Source of the DNA: Pollenia angustigena
Lineage: Eukaryota > Arthropoda > Insecta > Diptera > Polleniidae
Reading direction: 5' to 3'
Assembly: GCA_930367215.1 (NCBI GenBank)
Contig: OV884056.1
Coordinates: 322,368,709-322,432,708, forward strand
DNA: 64,000 bases
Below the pieces are notes generated by a model. The model was given only the letters and a program-made list of their open reading frames with translations, ran no database searches and was not told the DNA's origin. Every line of letters starts with the position of its first letter. Position 1 is the stretch's first letter. Made by a program: the position numbers and the translations under genes. Shown piece by piece: positions 1 through 10,939 of this stretch.

Positions 1-907
1 TCTTTATTTAAAGATCAATAGATTTTCTATAAGAATCACCTAAAATTTTTTTTCGTTTGTTTAGTTTTTAGTTTAAAATAAAAATTTAAAAAACATTTTT
101 TTTAAAACGGCAACACTTAACCACCCCGTAACTCGACAGATAAGCATCATAGAAAAAAATATATACTTATTCATATCTACTAGAACTATAGTTATGCAAA
201 ATATAAGGGAAATAAAGGAAACAAAATATTTTTATTGGGTTGTCCGCTTCACATATACATATTTGTTGAATTTTTTTATGCGATTTTGTTTTGAATTTTT
301 AAATAAAATTTGAATTTATGCGGATTTCAGGAATTTTGGAACAAATCATTAGTTTTTATATGAAGCTAGAGTATTGTTTTATGCGATTTTTTTTGAACGC
401 ATCTATCGCATAAAACGAGACCTGAGTGTATTTTGTTTGTATTTACATAACACCATTTATTTTAAAAAGATTTTCTAGTACATTTGATAGTAAAAGAAGG
501 ATCCCTTTCGTGGTCGATGCAAGAAAAATCTTCTTTACTTGAATCGTTACTAAATTTTTTTATTAACTGCTGTATTTATAAAAATATTTTTAGTTTAATA
601 AAAGTTTACAAAACAAATTTTATATATGAAAATCTAACTCAATAAATGTTTCTTACATTTAATAATCGTTTTTGAATACGGGGATAAATGTTGTGTTTCT
701 GTAGAATAGTTTTGAAAATTTAAATTATTTCAAAAAAAGTACAAATTTAAAATATTTAAATATGTAATAACAAAAAAATTTTTTTCAAAAGATTGATCAA
801 ATAGCTATCGTAGCTACTTGGGACAAATTTTGCTTACACCAATAGGTAATAAGTAACATGGCTGAGAAAGAACACTGCATATGCTAAAAATTTTAAATTA
901 TTTTTTT
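1..907. other. AT-rich stretch, no gene seen
   Basis: No convincing coding exon or RNA gene. Positions about 785-870 are a diverged direct copy of the segment at 1080-1150 inside the neighbouring foldback element, so at least the right end is derived from that repeat. Confidence 0.5.
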
Positions 908-1849
908 TATACATAACCCACTCGTATCCAAAAAAGCGACCAAAACTACCTTAAAGGAAAAGACATAAAGACATAAGCTTTCTTTTGAGCAAAAAAAAAA
1001 AAAAAAAAACATTCCCGCTTAAAAAAAAATAAAAAAAAAAGCTTTAAATTTAAAAAAAAAAAATATTTTTTTTTAAAAAGATTGATCAAATAGCTAACTA
1101 AGCTACTTGGGACAAATTTGTCTAACACCAATAGGTAATAAGTTACATGGATGAGAAAGAACACCTGTATGGACAAAATGTCAAACTTTGACCCCCTTTA
1201 TCTCAGAAACTTTTTGACCGATCTTGTTGAAAATTTGTGTCTAAACTACTATTTAATAGGACTAATTTCACCCAAATCGGAAGACATCGATTTAAAAATT
1301 GGGTCACTTGAAATGAAATCCCCCACATGTTTAATTTGAAATTTTTTAAGTAAAATATATGAAATTCGACAAATTTAAACAAAGTTAATTTTTTTTTTAA
1401 ATCTATATACATACATATGGGGGATTTCATGTCAAGTGACCCAATTTTGAAATCGATGTCTTCCGATTTGGATGAAATTTGCACCTATTGGATAGTAGTT
1501 TAGACACAAATTTTCAACAAGATCGGTCTAAAAATTTCTGAGTTAGTGGGGGTCAAAGTTTGACATTTTGGCCATACAGGTGTGCTTTTTTATCCATGTA
1601 ACTTATTTCCTATTGGTGTTAGCAAAATTTTTCCCAAGTAGCTTCGATATCTATTTGATCAATATTTTGAAAAATTTTTTTTTTGTTTTTTTAAACTTTT
1701 TTTTATATATAAAATTTTTTTTAAATTTAAATTTTTTTTATATTTTTTTTATCAGGAATGTTTTTTTTTTTTGCTCAAAAGAAAGCTTATGTCTTTTCCT
1801 TTAAGGTAGTTTTGGTCGCTTTTTGGGATGCGAGCGGCTTATGTATAAA
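908..1849. mobile_element. Palindromic foldback element, about 0.94 kb
   Basis: The left arm (about 908-1345) and right arm (about 1415-1849) are inverted copies. TTATACATAA at 908 mirrors TTATGTATAA at 1839. The poly-A/poly-T blocks mirror each other. A block with ACTTGGGACAAATTT at about 1105-1120 and the block GGGGGATTTCA near 1420 each have a mirror partner. The apparent reading frames on either strand are mirror images rich in Phe/Lys and come from the homopolymers, so no transposase is encoded. Foldback or long-TIR MITE is the likely class. No clear target duplication was found. Confidence 0.75.
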
Positions 1850-1851
1850 AA

Positions 1852-2660
1852 AACAAGTAGGAAAGTATAGTCGGTCAAGCCCGACCATATGATACCCTAC
1901 ACCACAGTATTTAAAACACATCATGCTTATGTGTCCATGTAAATATGGAATTATCTATGTTTATAAATTTTATGAAAATCGGTTTGAAAGTTTGTGAGAG
2001 GCAGAAATTGCCCCCTGCCTCTCCTTGTGGTCCTATTTTTTAAAAACTGTATAGCTAATGTTTCCCTATAGATATGGATCTATCTATGTTTTAAATTTCA
2101 TTAAAATCGGTTTGAGAGGCAGAAATTGCCCCTATCTCCCCTCGTGGTCTGATTTTTTTAAAAATGTATACATTTTGTGTCCATATATGTAGATATGGTT
2201 CTATCTATGTTTTAAATTTCATTAAAATCGGTTTGATAGTTTCTGAGAGGAAGAAATTTCCCCCTATCTTCCCTCGTGGTCCTACGATTTGGCCTACGAT
2301 TTGGCGATTTGGAGTGCCCCGGTAGACTAGCTGGTAGAGAGCTTGTCTATCAGCGCCGGGGTTGCGGGTTCGATTCCCGCCAGAGACTCTGGTTTCTTTC
2401 CTGCAGACAAGCGTAGAGCTTCGCGGGACTAGCGTAGGGAATTAAAATAAAAAATAAAAAAAAAATATACGGTAAATATACATGGACAGCCAGCCAGCCA
2501 GCCAGCCGGACGGACATCGTTAGTTCGACTCAGAAAGTGATTCTGAGTAGATATACTTTATACTTTAAGGTGGGTCTAGGACCACTATTTTAAGGCGTTA
2601 CACACATCAGCACAAATGCATAATACCCTCTCCACTATTGTGGTGTGGCTATAAAAATAA
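1852..2660 (-). mobile_element. INE/helentron-like repeat, inverted arm 1
   Basis: Reverse-orientation copy of the unit also at 3124-3640 and 12866-13438. Its 3' end (here at low coordinates) carries the hairpin GTCGGTCAAGCCCGAC beside ACAAGTAG, and the other end is the complement of TATACCCACACCACAATAG. It is interrupted by a tRNA-derived SINE at about 2312-2467. It forms an inverted pair with 3124-3640 around a 460-bp spacer. Class is inferred from architecture only. Confidence 0.6.
2312..2467 (+). mobile_element. tRNA-derived SINE
   Basis: Contains both parts of an internal RNA polymerase III promoter. The A-box-like TAGACTAGCTGG (2323-2334) has one mismatch to the consensus. The B box GGTTCGATTCC (2367-2377) is perfect and lies in a perfect T-arm (stem GCGGG/CCCGC, 2364-2380). 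The tRNA-like head is followed by about 60 bp of unrelated body and an A-rich tail (about 2441-2467). The head lacks a clean acceptor stem, so this is a SINE and not a functional tRNA gene. It sits inside the arm of an INE-like repeat and is therefore the younger insertion. Confidence 0.75.
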
Positions 2661-3123
2661 TTTCTAACTCTAGACAAGGGTTTTTAAATTTTTAGCATAC
2701 GAACTATTTTGAATTTTTTCCTATTTGTGTTTAAGTGTTTCTAAAGCCTTAAAAATAAAACGTATGCAAATAAACTAGACAAATTTACCTTTCGACGGTA
2801 TGTTACAAACCCATTTTATATTTTATACCTTCGATACTGTAATGCCCGCAATATGTTAATCCCAGGCATAAAATCACTTTTTTCTGTAGAAATGTTGACA
2901 AATAATTCTTTTTTTAATTTTTCCTACATAAAAAAATATACAGATTTGAGGGCACGTAATACTAAATGTGATTTTTGTTGTCAAAATATCAGGTGCCCCA
3001 GAGGCAAGTTTTTAAATCAAGTGGAAATATTTTATAGCCATTCTCCGAAATACCAGTTAATTTATTATTTTATGACACTTTCCTTTAAAATGTGGGTGGA
3101 GAGATAGAAGTTAACAGGTAGTT
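2661..3123. other. Spacer between inverted INE-like arms
   Basis: An 84-codon frame (2853-3107, plus) with several cysteines resembles no family I recognise. It has no splice or context support and is probably fortuitous. Confidence 0.4.
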
Positions 3124-3640
3124 TTTATACCCACACCACAATAGTGGAGAGGGTATTATGCATTTGTGCTGATGTGTGTAACGCCTTAAAATAGTGGTCC
3201 TAGACCCACCTTAAAGTATACCGATCTACTCAGAATCACTTTCTGAGTCGAACTAACGATGTCCGTCCGGCTGGCTGGCTGTCCATGTAACCTTGTGCGC
3301 AAAGTACAGGTCGCAATTTTGGAGATAATTTGATAAAATTTGGGTCATAGTTTCTTATTGGCACAAGGACCAAGCCTATTGAAAATGGGCCAAATCGTAG
3401 GACCACGAGGGAAGATAGGGGGAAATTTCTTCCTCTCAGAAACTATCAAACCGATTTTAATGAAATTTAAAATATAGCTAGAAGCATATCTATATGGACA
3501 CAAAAAAAAATCGGACCACGAGGGGAGATAGGGGCAATTTCTGCTTCTCAACCCGATTTTAATGAAATTTTAAACATAGATAGGTCTATATCTGTAGGGA
3601 CACATTATTTTCATGAAGTTTATAAACATAGATAGAATCA
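3124..3640 (+). mobile_element. INE/helentron-like repeat, inverted arm 2
   Basis: Begins TATACCCACACCACAATAGT and continues through the CTGAGTCGAACTAACGATGT region also found inverted at about 2510-2545. It breaks off before the terminal hairpin seen in the 12866-13438 copy, so it is 3'-truncated. Confidence 0.6.
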
Positions 3641-3960
3641 AAAAGTTTTATACTTTTTTTTAAAAATTTGAACTAGCTTGAGTTATATAAATGATTTTTA
3701 TTAGGAGAATTTATATTGGGCCCATGGTAAATTGTGAACCAATCACCCCAAAATTCTGTAGAGTGATTTCTGGTGATAAAATACATAGTAAATTCGAATA
3801 AATTTCAATACAGCAGTGAAATTAGTTTCCGAGCTTACAGTGAATTTCAGAGGGCTACTTTGTATGGGATCAAAGGATAATTATGGACCGTATATCACAA
3901 AATTGTTTTACATTTGTACTGGCCAAATGAAGTTAAGTTAAAACAAATTTTACAAAATTA
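3641..3960 (+). repeat. Degenerate dispersed repeat
   Basis: Shares short blocks (ATGG, TAAATTGTGAACC and TTTCTGGTGAT types) with the 6960-7400 tandem region and with 43,880-44,110. Strongly decayed. No gene seen. Confidence 0.35.
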
Positions 3961-4805
3961 TCTATATCTGCTTATCTGGTTGCGATCGAAACATGTCATG
4001 GTAACCTGCCGGCCAGGGTTTGAGCCCCGTCCACGGTCAAGAATGAAAGATTATCATTAACAATTTTAATTAATTTTCATGTTGTAAAAATTCCTTTCTT
4101 CATAAAAATAATTTAATGAAAATTAAATTTGATGAACTTACACAGAAAAAATTATTGCCGAATTATTTTCAAACAAACGCTTGTTTGAAAATTTTTTTAA
4201 TTTCTATAAATTTTTTTTACTGATTCAAACAATATTTTTGTTTGATTTTTATTTAACCAACAAAAATGTGGACAACTCTTCAAAAATATAATAAACGCGT
4301 TATTGGTGTCAAGTTTTCATAATTTTGTATGAAATATTTAACGCTCTTTAATGTTGTCGTCTTTTTGCATTTTTTTATTTGATCGTAAGCAACACTTCTT
4401 TATTTGAAATATAAGAACAACAACAAAAAACACACAAGAAACAACAACAACAAGAAAAAAAATCTCGTATTCAATTTTTTAAAACTGTTTGGTTAAATAC
4501 AAAAATAGAATGATGTTGAAAAACTTATCGAGTCGGTCTGCTGCCGTTTTTGGTTACATTTCTTCTTTAGCAAAGGAAAGGATACAGCAACAGAGAGTGA
4601 TAAAGAAAAACATTGTGTTGTGTGTATAAATTTTTTTTCAATAAACAAAATGCAAATAAATTGTTTGAATATGAAAATTTGTTTATAGGACCGATTTCAG
4701 ACAAAAAATTGTTTGATTCTACAAAAATTTTTTGTTTGAATTGGAAAAATAATTTTTTCTGTGTAAGCCTAATTAAAAATATTAAAAAAAGTTTAAAAAG
4801 TATTT
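3961..4805 (+). mobile_element. SINE-like repeat unit, split by a MITE
   Basis: The segment 3970-4140 matches, in opposite orientation, the unit repeated at 41.2-43.4 kb, including CATGTCATGGTAACCTGCC and a B-box-like GGTTTGAGCCC. The match resumes at 4764 (AAGCCTAATTAAAAATATT) after a 623-bp interruption. The uninterrupted copies supply the empty site GAACTTAAGCC. Confidence 0.7.
4141..4763. mobile_element. MITE with CACAGAAAAAATTATT ends, TA target site
   Basis: Begins CACAGAAAAAATTATT and ends AATAATTTTTTCTGTG, with TA on both sides (4139-4140 and 4764-4765). The uninterrupted repeat copies at 41-43 kb have a single TA at this point, so this is a directly visible insertion. The 4613-4813 reading frame is low-complexity and not a gene. 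Confidence 0.8.
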
Positions 4806-5435
4806 TAATTTAATTAATGTGATAATTGAATCAATTTTTTTGTTTTTTTTTTTTTTTTTTTGTTGAAAGAAAATTAAAAATATAATTTTGATTTAATTAA
4901 CATTTTAGTTGTTTTGAAATAAATTTTTAATTAAACATCATTTAAAAAACAAATAATCTCAATTGATATTTTCGTTTAAAATAAAATAAGTTAAACTTGT
5001 AGAATTGTTGTTGGGAATTTTCACAACCTGAGCTATTCTTAATTAAATCAATTAACGCATCGTTTGAAACGGCAGAGTTTTTTGATGATTTTTTTAATTA
5101 AAATTAAAAATATCATTACATAATTAAAATAAAATCACTATTTTAAATTTTAACAATTTTTAGTAATATATTATCATTTTGGTAATTGGTGCAAAATCAA
5201 CAAATTGGTTGCTTGATTTTTTCTGTGTAGGATAACTACAAGCAATTTGACACCAAGTTTGTTCTTTTGAGTTTTTCGAAAGTGAGCGTGTTTTTAACAG
5301 ACGGACATGGTTAAATCGATATGTATGTTTTTAAGGTTTATATGTGCACTAGTGCTGGGAAAATATCAATAGTACTATCGATAGTCCTTAAATATCGATA
5401 GGAATGAATGAAAATGAATTTAATTTGCTAGATTG
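4806..5435. other. AT-rich intergenic stretch
   Basis: Mostly A/T-rich, low-information sequence. Two TATCGATA-type octamers occur at its end (5375-5400). No exon seen. Confidence 0.4.
5375..5400. promoter_or_regulatory. Paired DRE-like motifs
   Basis: CTATCGATAG (5375-5384) and TATCGATA (5393-5400) match the DREF/BEAF-type element of Drosophila promoters. A third TATCGATA lies at 6094-6101. No promoter-linked gene is visible nearby, so function is unproven. Confidence 0.2.
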
Positions 5436-5439
5436 CGTA

Positions 5440-5970
5440 ATACCCTTTGTACACTTGCATACATTTCGGAGGAACGCATGGAAGATGTTGAAAATGTGAA
5501 ATACGCGGTCACACTTGAAACATCTAACATCTACTATCAATAAAAAATGTCACCACTTCTGAAAAAAAACTTTTATTTTTTTTAAATACTTTTTTTCTAC
5601 AAAAGTGCCAACATTTCAAAAGATAACACCAAAATGTATTTCTAATTCATTTCGTTTTATAATTTTAGCAAAATTAAGCAAAATAAGGCTTGCAAAAAAG
5701 GAAAATCTTGAGAAATGGTAACGCTGCTTTCAAAGCAACTTCCATTTTGTCAGTGATGCCACAATAATAACAGAATTTATTGCCACTTTTCTAGTGATGA
5801 CACTAAAAGAATCGAAAAATGTAAAAGGGAACGAAATGAGATAGTAACATTCTGTAAAAATTTTGAAAAATTTTGATTTTTAACCCTATGTATTTCTTAT
5901 GGGAAAATTCCAACATCTTCGCAAATTGATGTTAAATGTTAAATGTTGACAAGTGTGAAAAGGCTATAAG
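5440..5970. mobile_element. Candidate MITE
   Basis: Imperfect inverted ends: CCCTTTGTACACTTGC near 5450 and the complement GCCTTTTCACACTTGTC near 5965. Both are followed inward by AGATGTTG and AACATCT motifs. TA-rich flanks. No coding capacity. Confidence 0.4.
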
Positions 5971-6960
5971 TCCATTGGATTATGTGTACCCAGCATAACA
6001 GCAGCAGCTATGATCACAGTTTTCCGCCGCAAGTTTACTTGCTCATAATTCGCTCTGGATGTAAAGTATACAAACAAACAAAATAGCAGGTGGTATCGAT
6101 AGCTCAGCTGTGCTTCCTTAAATTCCTAATTAGAGGCCCTTTTGTCAAAATAATATATGTTTTCAGAGGGACTGAAATGTCAAATGTTTTTATAATGTTG
6201 TAAAAAAAAAATGCAATGGCAATTGCGAGCATAAGGCAATACAATGAACGACCATTAGAGAAAAAGACCTCTAGACCGATTACCTTTTGTGTCGAGAATC
6301 AAAACCAACTAAGAAATTATCTTTTAGTTTAGTTCTAATTATTTACTTTTCTTTTTTTTTTTTTTGTTTTTTTTTCAAATTTATGTTTATGGGTTTCTTT
6401 TCAAATAAATCTTAACGTATTTAATTTGAACATACATTTTACATTTGTATCTTGCAAGTAGAATCAAGTTCTTAATCGGGCTTTATTTCGTTGCTTTATT
6501 TAGTTATCGAAATTAATTTCAGTTGTTTTAAAAATGTAATACTTAAAAAAAGAAAAACATTTTTTTAAGTGACAAAAGCACAATTTTTCAAAATTCTCAT
6601 CTAAAATAACGTGCATACATACATTCATAAGTCTTATTTAAAATGTTCTGTAACTCTCGCGTCGAGAAACTTTTCGATTGATATGTGTGAAATGAAATAA
6701 AAATACCATATATTGAAATAAACAGCTGAAAAAGTGTATCTGTAACATTTTTGTGAGAAAAGTTTCCGCTTTGAACTGTCAAAAAAACTCACAAATAAAA
6801 ATGGGGCGAGAAAAAATTTTAACACTAAAAAACAATTAAAAAAGCAAAATGCAAAGAAAAACAAGTTAGAGTGCTATATTCGAATCTTTAATACACTTCA
6901 CCGACAGTTCGAATGTTTAAGGAGTAATATCTGTTTGATGTTCTTATTATCTTAAACTGT
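5971..6960. other. Intergenic stretch, no gene recognised
   Basis: Overlapping minus-strand frames at 6597-6864 are Phe/Ser-rich, lack any family signature and have no splice context. Nothing else seen. Confidence 0.4.
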
Positions 6961-7795
6961 GACGATTTGTTATTAATTATGGTTTTAGGCGACTAAACTG
7001 TTTTCCGGTAGTAGGGTTTATATGGGGCCTAGGGTAAATTATGGACCGATCATTTCGAAATTTCACAGCGTCATTTCTAGTCCTTTTAAACTGTGACGTA
7101 CCAATTTCTGTTATGATAGCATTATTAATTATGGTTTTAGGTGTACTAAACTGTTTTCCGGGAATAGGGTTTCTATGGGGCCTAGGGTAAATTATGTACC
7201 GATCTTCACGAAATTTCACAGTATTATTTCTAGTCCTAACAAACTGTGACGTACCAAATTTTGTTACGCTAGCGTTATTTTTTACGGTTTTGGCGTACTA
7301 AACTGTTTTCCGGGAGTAGTGTTTATATGGGGCTTAGGGTAAATTACAGACAGATCTTAACGAAATTTAACAGCGTGATTTCCAGTCAAATAAAACAAAT
7401 TTTTCCAAAATCTTATCTCATTCCGTGCATTGTTCCAGCATTTATGTTATTTTTTGTTATTTGTAACAAAATTATCAATTTTTTAAGGTGGTGGTTCCAC
7501 ATTTTGATTCATAGCTCTGGTCGGACTGAACTGATTTTGCTGGATTTCAATCCCAAACTGCTTAGGATAACTACAAGAAATTTGGCTCCAAGTTTGCTCA
7601 TTTCTTTTGAGTTGTTCGAAAGTGAGCGTGTTTTCAACAGACGGACAGACAGACGGACATGGCTAAATCGACTTAGAATTACTCAAGGACCCAGCATATA
7701 TATACTTTATGGGGTCTGAGATGAATAATAAAAAGTTTCACACGGAATGACAAACTTAATATACCCTCTTCACAACTAATTGTGGTGGAGGGTAT
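6961..7795. repeat. Degenerate tandem repeat, about 150-bp period, with INE-like tail
   Basis: Blocks containing CTAAACTGTTTTCCGG, TATATGGGGCCTAGGG and AAATTATGGACCGATC recur near 7000, 7150 and 7300. The right end (ATATACCCTC ... GAGGGTATAA, 7757-7795) is the hairpin-like terminus typical of the dispersed INE-like repeats. Apparent ORFs here follow the repeat and are not genes. A related copy lies at 43,880-44,110. Confidence 0.6.
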
Positions 7796-8224
7796 AATAA
7801 TAATAACTTTTTGTTCTGGGCACATTTTTTCATTGTTTAATTTTTTGCTTTTTACATTTTTATAAAATATACGAATTTTTTCAAAGCTCGTTTGCAAACA
7901 ACAAACATTGAAGTCGCACTTCACATTATTTGGTATAGCCGACTGTTGTATTTTCGCCACCGTCGTTGAAAATTTTTCAATTTTTGTAAATTTTGGTCGC
8001 CGTCAATAATATGTGTTACTGGCGTTCTCAACGTCTGCAATGTCACATCGGCTTCGGGTGCAATGTTATCATATTTATGACGTAACGACGTAATCTCTTT
8101 TGATATTTTTCGACATGAGTTACTGACACAATTTTTTCTCACTTTTCGAGAAACGATGGAATATTTTGTTTCACATCTTTTCGATGCGAGAAGTTCTCAC
8201 TAAAGTTACAGAACATGGGTACTG
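7796..8224. other. Stretch with unassigned minus-strand frame
   Basis: A 73-codon minus frame (7921-8142) continues with one break toward 7800. Composition is less biased than the surroundings, but no family was recognised. It may be a retroelement remnant next to the gypsy copy. Confidence 0.25.
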
Positions 8225-8231
8225 GTTAATG

Positions 8232-9641
8232 AAATGGAACAGGACGGCATAATTTAACCATCATCAAGTCCCTGGAGCTCTCCGGTGGTTTTGGTAAAGA
8301 AAAAAGACGGAAGTACTAGGTTCTGCGTAGACTACAGGAAATTAAATGACGTCACCAAAAAGGACAGTTATCCACTGCCTAGGATTGATGACACCCTGGA
8401 CACGTTAGCCGGAACAGAATGGTTTTCCACATTAGATCTGCAGAGCGGCTATTGGCAAGTAGAAATTGCAGACAAGGATAATGAGAAAACTACTTTTAGT
8501 GCAAGTGATGGCTTATGGCAGTTTAATGTAATGCCATTTGGGCTCTGTAATGCTCCGGCTACATTCGAGCGTTAGATGGAACAGGTGTTGAAAGGTCTCC
8601 ACATAAAGACATGTTTGGTGTAACTTGATGGCATAATTGTCATGGGAAAACATTTGATGAACACCTGAAAAACCTCGAAGAGGTGTTGAAACGTATATCT
8701 ACAGCCGGACTCAAGTTAAGTGTCAAGAAATGTTTACTGTTCCAGAAACCTGGGGCATCGTATAACATCTGATAGCATTTCAACAGACGAAGAAAAATAC
8801 GAGCAGTTATGCCCTAAAAATCTATATGAGCTACGCAGCTTTTTAGGCTTTTGTACATACTACAGGCGTTTTGTACCGAATTTTGCTAATATTGCTGCAA
8901 GTCTGCATGAATTGACCAAAAAGGCGCAGACATATGACTGGGGTGAATCACAGGAACGAAGATTCCAGAAGCTTAAAGAATTATTGTGCTCACCACCAAT
9001 TTTGGCTTATCCAATCGCGGGCGAAAAATTTGTGCTAGATACTGATGCGAGCGGATTTGGAATTGGAGGTGGGCTGTCCCAAGTGGTCAACGGTGTAGAG
9101 AAAGTCGTACGCTATTACAGTCGATTATTTTCGAAGCCTGAGAGAAATTACTGCGTGACTCGGCGAGAGCTTCTGGCAGTACTTGAGTGCATAAAACATT
9201 TTCACAAATATTTGTATGGTCAACATTTTGATTTGAGAACTGACCATTCTGCACTCAGGTGGTTGCTTTAATTTAAAAATCCGGAAGGCCAGGTAGCTCG
9301 ATGTATTGAACGCCTTCAGAGCTACGATTTTAGCATTGAACACAGAAAAGGTGGAAAACATGGCAATTCGGATGCGCTGTCAAGGCGACCCTGTAAGCTG
9401 GAATGCAAGCATTGCTTAAGGGCTGAAGGAAAAGAAAACATCTGTAACGTTCGTCTATTGCAGATAGAATCCCATGAAGACTGGTCGATGGCGCAGAAAA
9501 AGATCCCATTTTAGCAAAAATTTTGAAAACTAAGGAAGAAAGCAGAAGACCCGCCCGAAACGAAATTTCGCCTGAAAGTTCACTGATGAGGAACAGCCTT
9601 CAAGTAGTTAATGGCTGCTTATACCTGACGTGGGAAAGCAC
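8232..9641 (+). pseudogene. Gypsy pol: reverse transcriptase and RNase H remnant
   Basis: The first part shows the RT fingers and palm ([33 protein letters not shown]). The catalytic YLDD-type box at about 8610-8625 is ruined: a stop replaces the tyrosine and glycine replaces the second aspartate. After several frame changes, RNase H follows (about 8985-9270) with the TDASGFGIGG strand and a YNC-to-RRELLAV segment, then one further stop (9269-9271) and the connection region with GNSDALSRR near 9365. In-frame stops also occur near 8262 and 8573. The gene is dead. It would have encoded the polymerase that copies the element RNA into DNA. Truncation is abrupt at the 5' side, just before the RT domain. 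Confidence 0.88.
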
Positions 9642-10939
9642 ATATGTCCATGTTTTACATGCATATCTGCACTATGACTTAATTGCATGGTGGGTTTTAG
9701 CCACATAGTTTTTTACATTTTACTCTAAATGTCGATAGTACAGAGATTTCACATAGTCTCGCATATCTTGCAATATGTTAACAGTTAGCGGAACTGAAAA
9801 CATTCAAACTCCTTGCTAGGAAGTTCGAGCTATCTAATCTCTTGCTGCGTGTTTTCTGTCAACAGCTCCTGTTAAATAGTAACAGGACACAGATGTCTCC
9901 TCCTCGCAACCGAACCGCTCCACTAGTTCCAATTGCAATTTGGAAAACATCTACCCGCGTTAGTTTGGGTATCACCATCAGCCACCTCGTGTAATCAAGT
10001 TTACCGACATCTTTGTAAGAAAAGCATTCTGAGCCAGAAAGCCTAGTCTTTGTTCGGTAACACTAATTATTTGTGAGGAAGCTCGCTACAAACCAAGATC
10101 TTAACAGGTTTATACTCATGCAGAGTACAACCAATTGTATGAATTTTCACACCCTCTACCTGAACACAAAAGTGAACGAGCTCTTTCAAGAGACCTGCTA
10201 CTGGTCCATACATATGATGCACTCCACATGTGCAGTGCACTTCCAAAGCTAGAAGACAAGCGGACCCTCGATCGCTGGCCTTAGAAGGCTTATTTATCAA
10301 CTAACTATGGTCGTGCACTGCAAATCATCTCACACTTCTTGTACCTACGCAGAGTCACAACCGAAACATAGGAATTTTCACACTCCACCTGAACCAACGG
10401 TGGGTCGTAAACCATCGATTACAAGGGAGGCTACTAATTCATATATAACGGAAGCTCACTACGCCACCAAACATCCGACCCAGTAATACCGAGTCGGTCC
10501 ACATCCATCAACATCCAACTACATCCTTCCACATCCTCTTCCTCCACAAATAGTGTTACTTGGCAAAAATTTCGGCTTTCTGTCACAGATCCCTTGACAT
10601 TACAAGAGTCTCCATTGCAAATGGTAGGTAAAAATGATTCCTCACCAATGATCAGCACAGGTGGTGCTAAACACCTGCGGGCCACTGATCCCCGAGGATA
10701 CCATATTACCGTAAGTACTATGGTCAATACTTCACGTCATTGAATAAATTCAAGGACGCTAGACTTTTGGAAATTCGCTCCGCCATTCCTAGCCATCCTC
10801 GGCTAGAGCCTTGTATTGTTAGCCATCTCGAGAGATGTTTCCAGAAGATACCACTTGGAGGTAATACATCGGCTTTTGTTGCATATTGAAGGTATACCAC
10901 TAGGGCCGTCCTTCTGAACATGCAACTCCTATCTTCTCG
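9642..10939. mobile_element. Unclassified 1.3 kb insertion inside gypsy pol
   Basis: The gypsy frame stops at CGTGGGAAAGCAC (about 9629-9641) and resumes at CGTGGGAAAGTAC (about 10,939-10,951), so a duplication of about 13 bp with one mismatch brackets the insert. The insert is less AT-rich than the surroundings and has no inverted ends and no poly-A. Its short minus-strand frames have no recognisable domain. A truncated non-LTR element or a processed sequence is possible. Confidence 0.65.

Noticed and set aside
946..1804. Phe/Lys-rich membrane-like ORFs on both strands
   Set aside because: Mirror-image translations of poly-A/poly-T tracts in a palindromic foldback.
2312..2400. Functional tRNA gene
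   Set aside because: A box, B box and T-arm are good, but there is no matched acceptor stem and the copy has a SINE body and A-rich tail.
7327..7719. 130-codon plus-strand ORF
   Set aside because: Falls wholly in a degenerate dispersed repeat whose relatives (for example 44,058) encode similar repeat-derived frames. No domain.
9646..10920. Solo LTR (TGTCC ... GAACA) as explanation for the insert in gypsy pol
   Set aside because: TG/CA-like ends can be picked, but they do not coincide with the flank duplication and the insert matches no LTR in the window.
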